DNA of 64,000 bases from Agromyces rhizosphaerae (GCF_027925245.1 NZ_BSDP01000001.1:1054001-1118000); one strand, 5' to 3'. Shown: positions 15,748 through 24,410, counted from the stretch's first letter. A program made the numbers and translations. Notes: a model not told the origin generated them from the letters alone.

Positions 15748-17175
15748 GTGAACGCACCCCCTGCATACGCCACCGCACCACCGCCCGGCACCGCCCCACC
15801 GCCCGGCACCGCCCGCTTCCGACCCGCCCTGCTCGTCGCGCTCCTCGCGATGCTCGGCGCCCTGCTGCTCGCCGCACCCTCCCCCGCGGTCGCGGCCGAA
15901 GCGGATGCCGCGGGCGACACCGCGACCGCATCCGAGACCGAAGCCGAGCCCGAGTGGGGCGTCATCCCCCGCATCGTCGACGCCGACGGCGAGGGCGTCG
16001 AGGGCGCCGTGGTCGAACTCCGGCAGAACGGCCGAGCACTCGACGAGACCGTCACCGACGAACGCGGCATCGGCGCCACGCTCGACGCGGGCGGCGAGGG
16101 CGAGTTCGTCGTGGTCGTCGACACGTCCGCCATCGACGCGTCGTTCGACGGCGGCGACCGGTTCGGCTTCACCGTGACCCTCGGCGAGGCCAACACCCTG
16201 CCGGTGCAGCGCGTGCTCGCCGACCTCGGCCAGACGGCGAACGACGGCATCCCCACCGAGGGCGGCGGCTCCCGCTCGAGTTCCGCGTCGGGCGTCTCCC
16301 TCGGCCAGGTGCTCCAGCAGCTCGTCTCCGGCCTGAACCTCGGCCTGATCCTCGCCGTCGCGACGCTCGGCCTCAGCCTCGTCTTCGGCACCATGGGGCT
16401 GACGAACTTCGCGCACGGCGAGACCGTCACGTTCGGGGCGCTGATCGGATTCCTCTGCTCCATCGTGTTCGGCCTGCCGCTCGTCGTCGCAGGGCTGGTC
16501 GCGATGGCCGCCGGCGCCGCGTTCGGCTGGGCGCAGGATGCGGCCCTCTGGCGCCCGATGCGCCGGCGGCGCGTCGCGCTCGTGCCGATGATGATCGCGA
16601 GCATCGGCCTGGCGATGTTCCTCCGCTTCGGCTACTTCGCGATCTTCGGCAGCAACACCAAGCGCGTCACGACCGAGACCATCCCGGCCGTCACCCTCGG
16701 CCCGGTGGTCATGCCCGCGAGCGCATACGTCTCCATGGCGATCGCCCTGGTCGCGATCTCCGTCACCGGCGTCTGGCTGATGCGCTCGCGCATGGGTCGC
16801 GCCGCGCGCGCCGTCGCCGCGAATCGCGACCTCGCCGCCGCGACCGGCGTCGACGTCGACCGCACCATCCGGCTCGTCTGGGTGCTCTCGGGCGCCCTCA
16901 CCGCACTGGCCGGCGTGCTGCTCGCCCTGCTCAACGACGTCTCGTACGACATGGGCTTCAAGGCGCTGCTGCTGATGTTCGCCGCGATGATCCTCGGCGG
17001 GCCCGGCACCGCCAAGGGCGCACTCGCCGGTGCACTCCTGGTGGGCGTGCTCACCGAGGTGCTCGTGCTGTGGCTCCCCTCCGACATGAAGTACGTGGGC
17101 GCGCTCGCGGTGCTGATCCTCGTGCTCATGGTGCGCCCGAGCGGCATCTTCGGACGCGCGGAAAGGATCGGCTGA
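15748..17175 (+). CDS. Liv-type ABC permease (LivH) with a secreted N-terminal domain
   Basis: The 475-residue protein ends in a typical LivH permease of about 290 residues (GLSLVFGTMGLTNFAHGE, then AVAANRDLAAATGVD, then AMILGGPGTAKGAL). Before it stand a proline-rich start, a signal-like helix (about 27-50, ending AVAAE) and an extracellular domain at about 70-155. The motif DADGEGVEGAVVELRQNG there resembles a carboxypeptidase-regulatory or Ig-like fold, joined to the permease by a Ser-rich linker. Usual LivH proteins are ~290-310 residues, so this is an unusual fusion. GTG 15748 is the most likely start. Confidence 0.85.
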   Translation: MNAPPAYATAPPPGTAPPPGTARFRPALLVALLAMLGALLLAAPSPAVAAEADAAGDTATASETEAEPEWGVIPRIVDADGEGVEGAVVELRQNGRALDETVTDERGIGATLDAGGEGEFVVVVDTSAIDASFDGGDRFGFTVTLGEANTLPVQRVLADLGQTANDGIPTEGGGSRSSSASGVSLGQVLQQLVSGLNLGLILAVATLGLSLVFGTMGLTNFAHGETVTFGALIGFLCSIVFGLPLVVAGLVAMAAGAAFGWAQDAALWRPMRRRRVALVPMMIASIGLAMFLRFGYFAIFGSNTKRVTTETIPAVTLGPVVMPASAYVSMAIALVAISVTGVWLMRSRMGRAARAVAANRDLAAATGVDVDRTIRLVWVLSGALTALAGVLLALLNDVSYDMGFKALLLMFAAMILGGPGTAKGALAGALLVGVLTEVLVLWLPSDMKYVGALAVLILVLMVRPSGIFGRAERIG

Positions 17176-17176
17176 C

Positions 17177-18175
17177 ATGGACGTGCTCGACTCGCTGCTG
17201 GGCGCATTCCAGCAGGCCTTCTCCCCGGTGACGGCGGCGTTCGCCCTCGCCGCGATCGGCCTCAACATCCACTTCGGCTACACCGGCCTGCTGAACTTCG
17301 GGCAGGCGGGCTTCGTCGCGATCGGCGCGTATGCGTTCGCGATCGGCGTCGTGGTGCTCGGCCTGCCCTGGTGGGCCGCCCTGCTGCTCGCGGTGGCCGG
17401 GGCGATCGGGTTCGCGCTGCTGCTCGGCGCACCGACGCTGCGGTTGCGCGGCGACTACCTCGCGATCGTGACGATCGCCGCCGCCGAGATCGTCCGCTAC
17501 ACGGTGAACTCCTCGCTGTTCGACGACGTGACCGGCGGCGCGCAGGGCATCACGAACAACCCCTCGCAGGACACCGACTACTCGACCGACCTCGACGCGC
17601 TGAACCCGCTGCCCGCCGGCCGCATCACGATCGGCGACTGGGTCTTCACGTCGAGCGCGCTCTGGTGGGCGATCGTCACCTGGACCGTCGTGGCGATCGT
17701 CTCGGTGATCGTCTGGCGCCTCATGCGCAGCCCCTGGGGGCTCACGCTCCGCGGCGTGCGCGAGGACCAGGAGGCCATGCGCAGCCTCGGCAAGAACGTG
17801 AACGCCATCAAGATGCAGGCGCTCATCATCGGCGGGGTGATCGGCGCGATCGCCGGCGTCCTGCTGATCATGCCCGCATCGGTGGCGCCGGCCGACTACA
17901 ACACCCGCATGACCTTCAACCTGTTCACGATCGTGCTGCTCGGCGGCGCCGCGACCATCCTCGGGCCGATCGTCGGCTCGCTGCTGTTCTGGGTGCTGCT
18001 GCAGGTCACCGACCGCGTGATCACGCTGCTCGCCGGCACCGGCGCGCTCGACTGGTTCGCGGATGCGGCGCAGCTGCGCTTCTCGCTCGTGGGCCTCGCG
18101 CTCATCCTGCTCGTGCTGTTCCGCCCGCAGGGGCTGCTCGGCGACCGGAAGGAGATGTCCTTTGCCCGCAGTTGA
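17177..18175 (+). CDS. Liv-type ABC permease (LivM)
   Basis: The 332-residue protein has the LivM pattern: GLNIHFGYTGLLNFGQAGFVAIGAYA, LRLRGDYLAIVTIAAAEIVRY, the cytoplasmic coupling segment REDQEAMRSLGKNVNAIKMQALIIGG and a C-terminal FRPQGLLGDR. About eight to nine membrane helices can be read. It starts one base after the LivH stop and overlaps the start of the ATP-binding gene. With LivH it forms the membrane channel. Confidence 0.88.
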   Translation: MDVLDSLLGAFQQAFSPVTAAFALAAIGLNIHFGYTGLLNFGQAGFVAIGAYAFAIGVVVLGLPWWAALLLAVAGAIGFALLLGAPTLRLRGDYLAIVTIAAAEIVRYTVNSSLFDDVTGGAQGITNNPSQDTDYSTDLDALNPLPAGRITIGDWVFTSSALWWAIVTWTVVAIVSVIVWRLMRSPWGLTLRGVREDQEAMRSLGKNVNAIKMQALIIGGVIGAIAGVLLIMPASVAPADYNTRMTFNLFTIVLLGGAATILGPIVGSLLFWVLLQVTDRVITLLAGTGALDWFADAAQLRFSLVGLALILLVLFRPQGLLGDRKEMSFARS

Positions 18176-19013
18176 CCCCACCGCAAACCCCACCGCCGCG
18201 GAGCCGATCCTCACCGCGGACGGCCTCGTGCGCCGCTTCAACGGCCTCGTCGCCGTCGACGTCGACCACCTCGAGGTGCCGCGCGGGCGCATCACGGCCC
18301 TCATCGGGCCGAACGGCGCCGGAAAGACGACCACGTTCAACCTGCTGGCCGGATTCGACCGGCCCGACGAGGGACGCTGGTCGTTCGACGGCCGCGACAT
18401 CCACCACCTTCCCGCCCACCGCATCGCCCGGCTCGGCATGGTGCGCACGTTCCAGCTCACGCGCGTGCTCGGCCGGCTGAGCGTGCTCGACAACATGCTG
18501 CTCGGCGCGGGCGACCAGCCCGGCGAGCAGCTGCGCCGGGCGCTGCTGCCGTGGACGTGGCGAGCCGCGCGAGCCGAGGCGACCGAGCGGGCCCATGAGC
18601 TGCTCGCCCGCTTCACGCTCGACGCGAAGGCCGGCGACCTCGCGGCCTCGCTCTCGGGCGGGCAGCGGAAGCTCCTCGAGATGGCCCGAGCGCTCATGGC
18701 GCGCCCGACGCTGCTCATGCTCGACGAGCCCATGGCGGGCGTGAACCCCGCCCTCACGCAGTCGCTGCTCGATCACGTGCTCGCGCTGCGCGACGAGGGC
18801 ATCACCGTGCTCTTCGTCGAGCACGACATGCACGTCGTCAAGCACATCGCCGACCACGTGATCGTGATGGCCGACGGCCGCGTCATCGCCGAGGGCGCGC
18901 CCCGCGAGGTGCTCACCGACGACCGGGTCGTCGACGCCTACCTCGGCAGCCACCACGACACCGACCTCCGGCAGATCATTGCGGCCCGCGCCGCAGAACG
19001 GAGCGCATCGTGA
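18162..19013 (+). CDS. Liv-type ABC ATP-binding protein (LivG)
   Basis: The 283-residue ATPase has Walker A GPNGAGKT (49-56), the signature LSGGQRKLLEMARAL, Walker B TLLMLDEPMAG and the switch histidine in FVEHDM. TTG 18162 was chosen because AAGGAG lies seven bases upstream and the domain begins soon after it. The gene overlaps livM by 14 bases. It energises uptake together with LivF. Confidence 0.87.
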   Translation: MPAVDPTANPTAAEPILTADGLVRRFNGLVAVDVDHLEVPRGRITALIGPNGAGKTTTFNLLAGFDRPDEGRWSFDGRDIHHLPAHRIARLGMVRTFQLTRVLGRLSVLDNMLLGAGDQPGEQLRRALLPWTWRAARAEATERAHELLARFTLDAKAGDLAASLSGGQRKLLEMARALMARPTLLMLDEPMAGVNPALTQSLLDHVLALRDEGITVLFVEHDMHVVKHIADHVIVMADGRVIAEGAPREVLTDDRVVDAYLGSHHDTDLRQIIAARAAERSAS

Positions 19014-19816
19014 ACGCCGCCCGACCCGCAGCCGCACCGACCGAGACCGTCGCCGGTGCGCCGCACGTGCGCGTGACCGACCTGGTCGCCGGGTACCTGC
19101 CGAACGTCGACATCCTGCGCGGATGCTCCATCGAGGCCTCCGACGGCGAGCTCGTCGGCATCATCGGGCCCAACGGCGCCGGCAAGTCGACCCTGCTGAA
19201 GGGGATCTTCGGGCTCGTGCCCGTGCGCTCGGGCGCGGTCGAGATCGCCGGCACCGACGTCACGGGCGCGAAGGCCGACCGCCTCGTGGCATCCGGTATG
19301 GCCTTCGTGCCCCAGACCGACAACGTGTTCACGCCGATGACCGTGCGCGAGAACCTCGAGCTCGGCACGCACCTGTCGCCCAAGCGGTTCGCGGAGCGCT
19401 ACGACAAGCTCGTGGCGACCCTGCCCGAGCTCGGCGCCATGTCGCGCAAGCGCGCGGGCGGCCTCTCGGGCGGCGAGCGCCAGCTCGTCGCGATGGCACG
19501 GGCGCTCATGAGCGAGCCGAGCGTGCTGCTGCTCGACGAGCCGTCGGCGGGCCTGTCGCCGGTGAAGCAGGACGAGACGTTCCTGCGCATCCACGACATC
19601 CGCTCGTCGGGCGTCTGCGTGATCATGGTCGAGCAGAACGCCCGGCGCTGCCTGCAGGTGTGCGACCGGGCGTACGTGCTCGAGCAGGGCCGCGACGCGC
19701 ACACCGGCACCGGCGAGGCGCTGCTGCACGACCCGAAGATCATCGAGCTGTACCTCGGCGACCTCGCCGACCGGGTCGACGGCGCCGACGACCGCGGGGA
19801 TGCCGCCGGAGCGTAG
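19010..19816 (+). CDS. Liv-type ABC ATP-binding protein (LivF)
   Basis: The 268-residue ATPase has Walker A GPNGAGKS (53-60), FVPQTDNVFTPMTVRENLELG as in LivF proteins, the signature LSGGERQLVAMARAL, Walker B VLLLDEPSAGLSP and the switch region MVEQNARRCL. GTG 19010 overlaps the livG stop in GTGA. It is the last gene of the operon and converges on the FHA gene eight bases later, with no clear terminator between them. Confidence 0.88.
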   Translation: MNAARPAAAPTETVAGAPHVRVTDLVAGYLPNVDILRGCSIEASDGELVGIIGPNGAGKSTLLKGIFGLVPVRSGAVEIAGTDVTGAKADRLVASGMAFVPQTDNVFTPMTVRENLELGTHLSPKRFAERYDKLVATLPELGAMSRKRAGGLSGGERQLVAMARALMSEPSVLLLDEPSAGLSPVKQDETFLRIHDIRSSGVCVIMVEQNARRCLQVCDRAYVLEQGRDAHTGTGEALLHDPKIIELYLGDLADRVDGADDRGDAAGA

Positions 19817-19824
19817 GCCGACGC

Positions 19825-20718
19825 TCAGCCGACCCCGGTCGCCCGGACGACCACCGCGACGAGTGCGACGAGCAGCCCCCCACCGAGGCCGACCGCGGCG
19901 ATCGCGACGACCGACGCGACGGCGACGGTGACCCTGCCCGCGGGCGAGGCGGCGGGGATGCGCGGCGCCTCGGTGGTGGCCGACTGGGAGCCGCCCGCAC
20001 GCGGCCGGGTGGTGGGCTCGGTCGGCGGGGCGGGCGCTCCCGGGGTCGCCGTCGGCGGCCCGGGGGCCCCCGCCACCGCGTCGGGCGCCGCCGCGCCGCC
20101 ACCCGGGCTCGGCATCGGCGCGTGCGGCTCGTGCGCGCGGGCCGCCCGCTCCTGGCGCACGATCGAGATCGCCGACGCGGCCAGCCCCGCCAGCGGGGCG
20201 GCCACGAGCAGCGCGGTGCCGATCGCTCCGCCCGTCGCCACCACGCCCAGCACGATCGCCGCGACCGCCACGGCCTCCACGAGCCCGCCGACGACGAGCA
20301 CCCGCGCGAGTCGGATGCGCCGCCGGCCCGACGCAGGCGTCCGCGGATGCGCGGCGGCGCCCGGGCGGGGCGGAGCGACGTCGGGCCGCACGGCGCCCTC
20401 GAACGCGAGCTCGACGGCCGCGATGCGCACGTGATCGCCCGGCACCAGCGGCTGCGCGCTCGTGACCGGCCGGTCGTTGACCATGGTGCCGTTGGTCGAG
20501 CCGAGGTCGGTCAGCCGCACGGTGTCGCCGGTGCGCTCCACCCGGGCGTGGACGCGACTCACCCCGGCGTCCTCGAGCACCAGCTCGAGATCGCCCTTGC
20601 GCCCGATGGTGCTGCGGCCCGGTGGGATCTCGAGCCGTTCACCCGCGCGCCGGCCCTCGACCACGAGGAACGCCGGCGCACGGTGCCCCCCTGGCACGCT
20701 GGTCTCCGCTGCCGTCAC
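19825..20718 (-). CDS. FHA domain-containing membrane protein
   Basis: The 297-residue protein has an N-terminal forkhead-associated domain at about residues 15-95 (IPPGRSTIGRKGDLELVLED, then VSRVHARVE, then LGSTNGTMVNDRPV). FHA domains bind phosphothreonine. Two membrane segments follow (LVVGGLVEAVAVAAIVLGVVATGG and TALLVAAPLAGLAASAI), then a Pro/Ala-rich stretch and a last hydrophobic segment at the C-terminus. GTG 20718 is preceded by GAGAGGGGG. It may link a Ser/Thr kinase signal to the membrane, but no kinase is nearby. Confidence 0.78.
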   Translation of the reverse strand: MTAAETSVPGGHRAPAFLVVEGRRAGERLEIPPGRSTIGRKGDLELVLEDAGVSRVHARVERTGDTVRLTDLGSTNGTMVNDRPVTSAQPLVPGDHVRIAAVELAFEGAVRPDVAPPRPGAAAHPRTPASGRRRIRLARVLVVGGLVEAVAVAAIVLGVVATGGAIGTALLVAAPLAGLAASAISIVRQERAARAHEPHAPMPSPGGGAAAPDAVAGAPGPPTATPGAPAPPTEPTTRPRAGGSQSATTEAPRIPAASPAGRVTVAVASVVAIAAVGLGGGLLVALVAVVVRATGVG

Positions 20719-20728
20719 GAGCCCCCTC

Positions 20729-21076
20729 TCAGCCGCCGTCGATCTGCGCGCGCCGGGCCTCGACCAGCCGGTCGAGTACCTCGTCGGGAACCGGCTGCTC
20801 CGCCGAGAAGCGGATCGTGCCCTTCGAGAGCGAGAAGCCCTCGAGATCGGATGCCACCGCCTCCACCGCCTCCGGACTGAACGGGTAGATGCCGAGATGC
20901 CCCTTCGCCGCATGCACGGCGAGCAGCGGCTTCCCCCGATACCGCAGCGCGGGCATGCCGTAGCCGCGCCCCTCCTCGGCCTCGGGGACGAGCGCGCGGG
21001 CCCGGTCGAACACGCGCCGCACCGCCTCGCGGTCGGGGCCCTCGAGCGAGTCGACGTACACGGTGACTTCCCCCAT
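20729..21076 (-). CDS. DUF1801 domain-containing protein (iron-chaperone-like fold)
   Basis: The 115-residue protein matches the small DUF1801/YdhG-type family. The pattern is VTVYVDSLEGPDREAVRRVF, MPALRYRGKPLLAVHAAKGHLGIYPFSPEAVEAV, and SKGTIRFSAEQPVPDEVLDRLVEARRAQID. The fold resembles frataxin and the family is often called iron chaperone, but no biochemical role is firm. ATG 21076 is preceded by AGGA within the recurring GGATGCC heptamer. It lies 10 bases upstream of the FHA gene, probably in one transcript. Confidence 0.85.
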   Translation of the reverse strand: MGEVTVYVDSLEGPDREAVRRVFDRARALVPEAEEGRGYGMPALRYRGKPLLAVHAAKGHLGIYPFSPEAVEAVASDLEGFSLSKGTIRFSAEQPVPDEVLDRLVEARRAQIDGG

Positions 21077-21114
21077 GACGGCATCCTGCCACCGGTCGGC
21101 GGGGCGCGCACCCC

Positions 21115-21600
21115 TCACACGGGTCGCAGGTGCCCCATCGGTGCGGGATCCGTGGCCGGGTCGGAATCGTGCGCACGCGACCCGACGCCCGGCGGGACGG
21201 CGACACCGCGATCGGGCACCGGCACCTGCGGCGCGGGGACCGGCCGGGTCTGCCGGCGCGGCCGCGATCGCCGCGACGGCCGGCTCGAGCTCCTCGCCGA
21301 GCGGCGGGCGCGCCAGGCGCGCATCTGGATGCGGTCGGCGCGGTGCGCGCCGGTGCCGATGTAGAGCGCCAGCATCGTGGCCGCCACGGCGACGTAGAAG
21401 CTGTGCAGCACCCAGATCGGCCCGATCGGCAGCGTGAAGATGTAGAGCGAGTAGATCAGGTTGGCGATGTTCAGCAGCACCAGGTTGCCGAGGCTGTAGG
21501 AGTGCAGGTCCCTCGTCACGATCGCCTTCCGCAGCATCGGGAAGTGGCTGATCGCGAACATCGCCGTGGCGATTGCACCTGCGAGGACTATGACGTCCAT
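21115..21600 (-). CDS. Small membrane protein, possibly SemiSWEET/PQ-loop-like, with a basic tail
   Basis: The first ~85 of 161 residues hold three hydrophobic helices. The pattern FPMLRKAIVTRDLHSYSLGNLVLLNIANLIYSLY recalls the PQ-loop/SemiSWEET triple-helix bundle (conserved Pro, then Ser near helix 2, then W/Y-rich helix 3). The remaining ~75 residues are Arg-, Pro- and Ser-rich and probably disordered. If the resemblance holds it would dimerise to move a small sugar or amino acid. ATG 21600 has a close GGAG. The gene stands alone, with the rplA terminator upstream. Confidence 0.6.
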   Translation of the reverse strand: MDVIVLAGAIATAMFAISHFPMLRKAIVTRDLHSYSLGNLVLLNIANLIYSLYIFTLPIGPIWVLHSFYVAVAATMLALYIGTGAHRADRIQMRAWRARRSARSSSRPSRRSRPRRQTRPVPAPQVPVPDRGVAVPPGVGSRAHDSDPATDPAPMGHLRPV

Positions 21601-21637
21601 GCTCCGGAGGGTACTCCCCTGCGCGGGGGACCGTATC

Positions 21638-21650
21638 GGGGGAATCCCCC
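21638..21650. promoter_or_regulatory. G5-AAT-C5 palindrome in a small promoter region
   Basis: GGGGGAATCCCCC lies about 40 bases upstream of the 21600 start, next to TTGGGG and TACGGT on the minus strand that could serve as -35 and -10. It resembles the C-run/G-run palindrome at 9507-9522. A regulator is not identified. Confidence 0.4.
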
Positions 21651-21687
21651 AAAAGGCGCCTGACCGGGCGCAGGCGTCCGGGAACGA

Positions 21688-21717
21688 CGAAGGGCCCGCC
21701 GATCGGCGGGCCCTTCG
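21688..21717. terminator. Perfect 30-bp palindromic terminator after rplA
   Basis: Bases 21688-21717 form an exact palindrome whose arms begin CGAAGGGCCCGCC and end GGCGGGCCCTTCG. It lies 18 bases past the rplA stop and ends the ribosomal transcript. Confidence 0.8.
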
Positions 21718-21735
21718 CGCGAGTCGACGGATCGA

Positions 21736-22425
21736 CTAGATGCTGTTGACGTCCAGCGGGATGCCGGGGCCGAAGGTGGTCGAGACCGAGCCCTTCTGGA
21801 TGTAGCGGCCCTTGGCGCTCGACGGCTTGAGGCGCACGACCTCCTCGAGGGCGGTCGCGATGTTCTCGTTGAGCTGCTCGGCGGTGAAGCCGGCCTTGCC
21901 GACGACGAAGTGCACGTTGGCGTGCTTGTCGACGCGGAACTCGATCTTGCCGCCCTTGATGTCGGACACGGCCTTGGCCGGGTTCGGGGTGACGGTGCCG
22001 GTCTTCGGGTTCGGCATGAGGCCGCGCGGGCCGAGCACCTTGCCGAGACGGCCGACCTGGCCCATGAGCTCGGGGGTCGCGACCGCGGCGTCGAAGGCGG
22101 TGTAGCCGTCGGCGACCTTCGCGATCAGGTCGGCGCCGCCGACCTCGTCCGCACCGGCGGCGATGGCGGCCTCGGCCGCGTCACCGGTCGCGAACACGAT
22201 CACGCGGGCGGTCTTGCCCGTGCCGTGCGGGAGGATGACGGTGCCGCGCACCATCTGGTCCGCCTTGCGGGGGTCGACGTTGAGCTTGAGCGCGACCTCG
22301 ACGGTCGAGTCGAACTTCGCCGAACCGGTCTCCTTCGCGAGCGCGACGGCCTCGGTCGGGGTGTAGTACTTGCCGGCCTCGATCTTCTCGGCCGCGGCCC
22401 GGTAGGCCTTGGACTTCTGTGCCAT
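21736..22425 (-). CDS. rplA: 50S ribosomal protein L1
   Basis: The 229-residue protein has the L1 pattern: [28 protein letters not shown] at the start, [13 protein letters not shown], the signature [18 protein letters not shown], and [25 protein letters not shown]. It binds 23S rRNA in the L1 stalk and in many bacteria represses its own operon. ATG 22425 is chosen over an upstream in-frame ATG because AAGGAGAA lies six bases before it. It follows rplK with a hairpin between them. Confidence 0.97.
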   Translation of the reverse strand: MAQKSKAYRAAAEKIEAGKYYTPTEAVALAKETGSAKFDSTVEVALKLNVDPRKADQMVRGTVILPHGTGKTARVIVFATGDAAEAAIAAGADEVGGADLIAKVADGYTAFDAAVATPELMGQVGRLGKVLGPRGLMPNPKTGTVTPNPAKAVSDIKGGKIEFRVDKHANVHFVVGKAGFTAEQLNENIATALEEVVRLKPSSAKGRYIQKGSVSTTFGPGIPLDVNSI

Positions 22426-22494
22426 GTTGGTTCTCCTTGAAGAGTGTGTGGTCATCGCGCCTGGCCGGCGCTGCCACGAAAATGTCTGGTGACG

Positions 22495-22524
22495 AGCGGA
22501 TGCCGCTTGGCGGAGGCATCCGCT
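22495..22524 (-). terminator. Attenuator-like hairpin between rplK and rplA
   Basis: Ten-base arms AGCGGATGCC (22495-22504) and GGCATCCGCT (22515-22524) enclose a 10-base loop, just past the rplK stop. Both arms carry the GGATGCC heptamer. It may reduce read-through into rplA or protect the mRNA end; no L1-binding mimic of the 23S site is obvious by eye. Confidence 0.5.
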
Positions 22525-22533
22525 GATCGAGGC

Positions 22534-22962
22534 TTACTCGACCGTGATGCCCATCGAACGAGCGGTGCCCGCGATGATCTTCGAGGCGGCGTCGATGTCG
22601 TTCGCGTTGAGGTCGGCCATCTTCTGCTGGGCGATCTCGCGGACCTGGTCCTGCGAGATCTTGCCGACCTTGGTGGTGTGCGGAACGCCCGAGCCCTTGG
22701 CCACGCCCGCGGCCTTCTTGATGAGCTCTGCGGCCGGCGGGGTCTTGAGCACGAACGTGAACGAGCGGTCCTCGTACACGGTGATCTCGACGGGGATCAC
22801 GTTGCCGCGCTGCGACTCGGTCGCCGCGTTGTACGCCTTGCAGAACTCCATGATGTTCACGCCGTGCTGGCCCAGTGCGGGGCCGATCGGCGGAGCGGGG
22901 TTCGCGGCGCCGGCGTTGATCTGAAGCTTGATCAGACCAGTGACCTTCTTCTTCGGTGCCAT
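22534..22962 (-). CDS. rplK: 50S ribosomal protein L11
   Basis: The 142-residue protein is typical L11: [36 protein letters not shown] at the N-terminus and [28 protein letters not shown] at the C-terminus. It forms the GTPase-associated centre of the ribosome with the stalk and is the binding site of thiopeptides. ATG 22962 is preceded by AGAGAGAA. It lies between nusG and rplA in the usual order. Confidence 0.97.
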   Translation of the reverse strand: MAPKKKVTGLIKLQINAGAANPAPPIGPALGQHGVNIMEFCKAYNAATESQRGNVIPVEITVYEDRSFTFVLKTPPAAELIKKAAGVAKGSGVPHTTKVGKISQDQVREIAQQKMADLNANDIDAASKIIAGTARSMGITVE

Positions 22963-23065
22963 GGTTTTCTCTCTTTCTGTTCGAACGCCCCCTGGCGGGG
23001 CACTCTCCCGCGCGCCCGGCCTGTCCGGGCGGCGGTGGTCTGGATGTCTGTGGTGCTCGAGGAGC

Positions 23066-23099
23066 GGATGCCCCGAGCGGATGCCCCGGGGCGGATGCC
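23066..23099. repeat. Three tandem GCGGATGCCC copies between nusG and rplK
   Basis: The heptamer GGATGCC occurs at 23066-23072, 23079-23085 and 23093-23099, spaced 13 and 14 bp, all in the same direction. They lie in the 139-bp gap right after the nusG stop. This is the densest non-coding cluster of the motif in the window. Confidence 0.6.
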
Positions 23100-23101
23100 C
23101 G

Positions 23102-24025
23102 CTAGAGCTTGGTGACCTGGTCGAAGCTGAGCTCGACCGGGGTCTCGCGCTCGAACAGGGAGACGAGCACGGTGAGCTTGCCGCTCTCGGGCTTGATCTC
23201 GCTGATCGAACCGGGCAGGCCCGCGAACGAGCCATCCTTGATGGTGATCGTCTCGCCGACCTCGAAGTCGACCTCGGCGGGGATCGGACGCGCTGCGGCG
23301 GCGCCGCCCGCGGCCTTGCCGGCCTTGACGGGCGCCTCCTTCGGCTCGACGAGGCTCTTCAGCATGCCGAAGGCCTCCTCGAAGCGGAGCGGGGTCGGGT
23401 TGTGCGCGTTGCCCACGAAGCCGGTGACGCCCGGGGTGTGGCGGATGACCGACCAGCTCTCCTCGTTGAGCTCCATGCGCACGAGCACGTAGCCGGGGAT
23501 GCGCACGCGGTTGACCATCTTGCGCTGGCCGTTCTTGATCTCGACCACGTCTTCCATCGGGACCTCGACCTGGTAGACGTAGTCCGCCATGGCCATGGTC
23601 TCGCGGCGCTGCTCGATGTTCGCCTTCACGCGGCGCTCGAAGCCTGCGTAGGAGTGGATGACGTACCACTTGCCCGGGAGGAAGCGCAGCTCGCGCCGGA
23701 ACTCCTCGTAGGGGTCGTGCGCCTCTTCCTCTTCCTCCTCGGTGGCCTCGGCCGCAGCCTCGGCCTCCTCGGCGCTGTCGACGTCGAGTGCGTCGTCGAC
23801 GACCTTGTCGGCCTCGGGGTCGCTCGCCTCGGCGAGCGAGTCGAGCACGGCGTCGAGGTCGACGTCGTTGCCCTCGTCGTCGACGATGTGCACCGCGCGG
23901 TGTTCAGCGGGCTCGACCGACTGCTCGTCGCGCGCCAGCGAGTTGCCCTCCTGGGCCTCGTCGTCCTCGGACGACTGCTCGGCAGCGGTCGCCCAGTCGA
24001 CGTCCTCGCGCTCAGTCTTTGCCAC
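23102..24025 (-). CDS. nusG: Transcription termination/antitermination protein NusG
   Basis: The 307-residue protein has a ~110-residue acidic N-terminal extension with a Glu run ([15 protein letters not shown]). The NGN domain follows ([23 protein letters not shown], then [30 protein letters not shown]), then a linker and the KOW domain ([24 protein letters not shown]). Such acidic extensions are usual in Actinobacteria. NusG binds RNA polymerase and couples it to Rho or the ribosome. It is downstream of secE by 69 bases, in the conserved secE-nusG-rplK-rplA order. Confidence 0.96.
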   Translation of the reverse strand: MAKTEREDVDWATAAEQSSEDDEAQEGNSLARDEQSVEPAEHRAVHIVDDEGNDVDLDAVLDSLAEASDPEADKVVDDALDVDSAEEAEAAAEATEEEEEEAHDPYEEFRRELRFLPGKWYVIHSYAGFERRVKANIEQRRETMAMADYVYQVEVPMEDVVEIKNGQRKMVNRVRIPGYVLVRMELNEESWSVIRHTPGVTGFVGNAHNPTPLRFEEAFGMLKSLVEPKEAPVKAGKAAGGAAAARPIPAEVDFEVGETITIKDGSFAGLPGSISEIKPESGKLTVLVSLFERETPVELSFDQVTKL

Positions 24026-24094
24026 GTGTTCTCAGTCCTTCGATTTCGGTTCCGGGGGCGGATCGCGCCGCCGCTCGTCAGGCCCGGCCCGGAT

Positions 24095-24370
24095 CTAGAC
24101 GCCCGGCGTACCGAAGACGTAGATCACGAGCCAGCTGAAGACCTGGTCGAGGCCCCACACGATGCCCATCATGATGAGCACGAAGACCAGCACGACGATG
24201 GTGAAGCTCACCAGCTCGCGCCGGGTCGGGGTGACGACCTTCTTCAGTTCTGCGATGACCTGTCGGATGAACAGGGCGATCCGGGCGAACGGGTTGCGCT
24301 GAGCCGCGCGATCCTGCTTCGCCTTGGCGACGACATCCTCGCTGGGTTCGTCGGTTACTCTTCGGGCCAC
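24095..24370 (-). CDS. secE: Preprotein translocase subunit SecE
   Basis: The 91-residue protein has a charged N-terminal part and a single membrane helix. The conserved amphipathic segment is FIRQVIAELKKVVTPTRRELVSFTIVVLVFV, typical of SecE. GTG 24370 was chosen because AAAGG lies eight bases upstream; a GTG at 24379 would add three residues but overlaps that site. SecE clamps SecY in the translocon. The gene lies between tRNA-Trp and nusG. Confidence 0.95.
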   Translation of the reverse strand: MARRVTDEPSEDVVAKAKQDRAAQRNPFARIALFIRQVIAELKKVVTPTRRELVSFTIVVLVFVLIMMGIVWGLDQVFSWLVIYVFGTPGV

Positions 24371-24410
24371 CTCGTACACCTTTCATGGGCCGGCATTCAC
24401 TGCCGACTCG

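Noticed and set aside
16300..19816. Urea transporter (Urt) identity for the five-gene ABC operon
   Set aside because: The N-terminal extension of LivH resembles UrtB in being secreted, but the binding protein lacks the UrtA hallmarks and no urease or urea genes are nearby. The general Liv-type call is kept.
23066..23099. Small CRISPR-like or direct-repeat array
   Set aside because: Three short copies spaced 13-14 bp are far below CRISPR repeat and spacer sizes, and the same heptamer occurs throughout the window. Treated as motif clustering.
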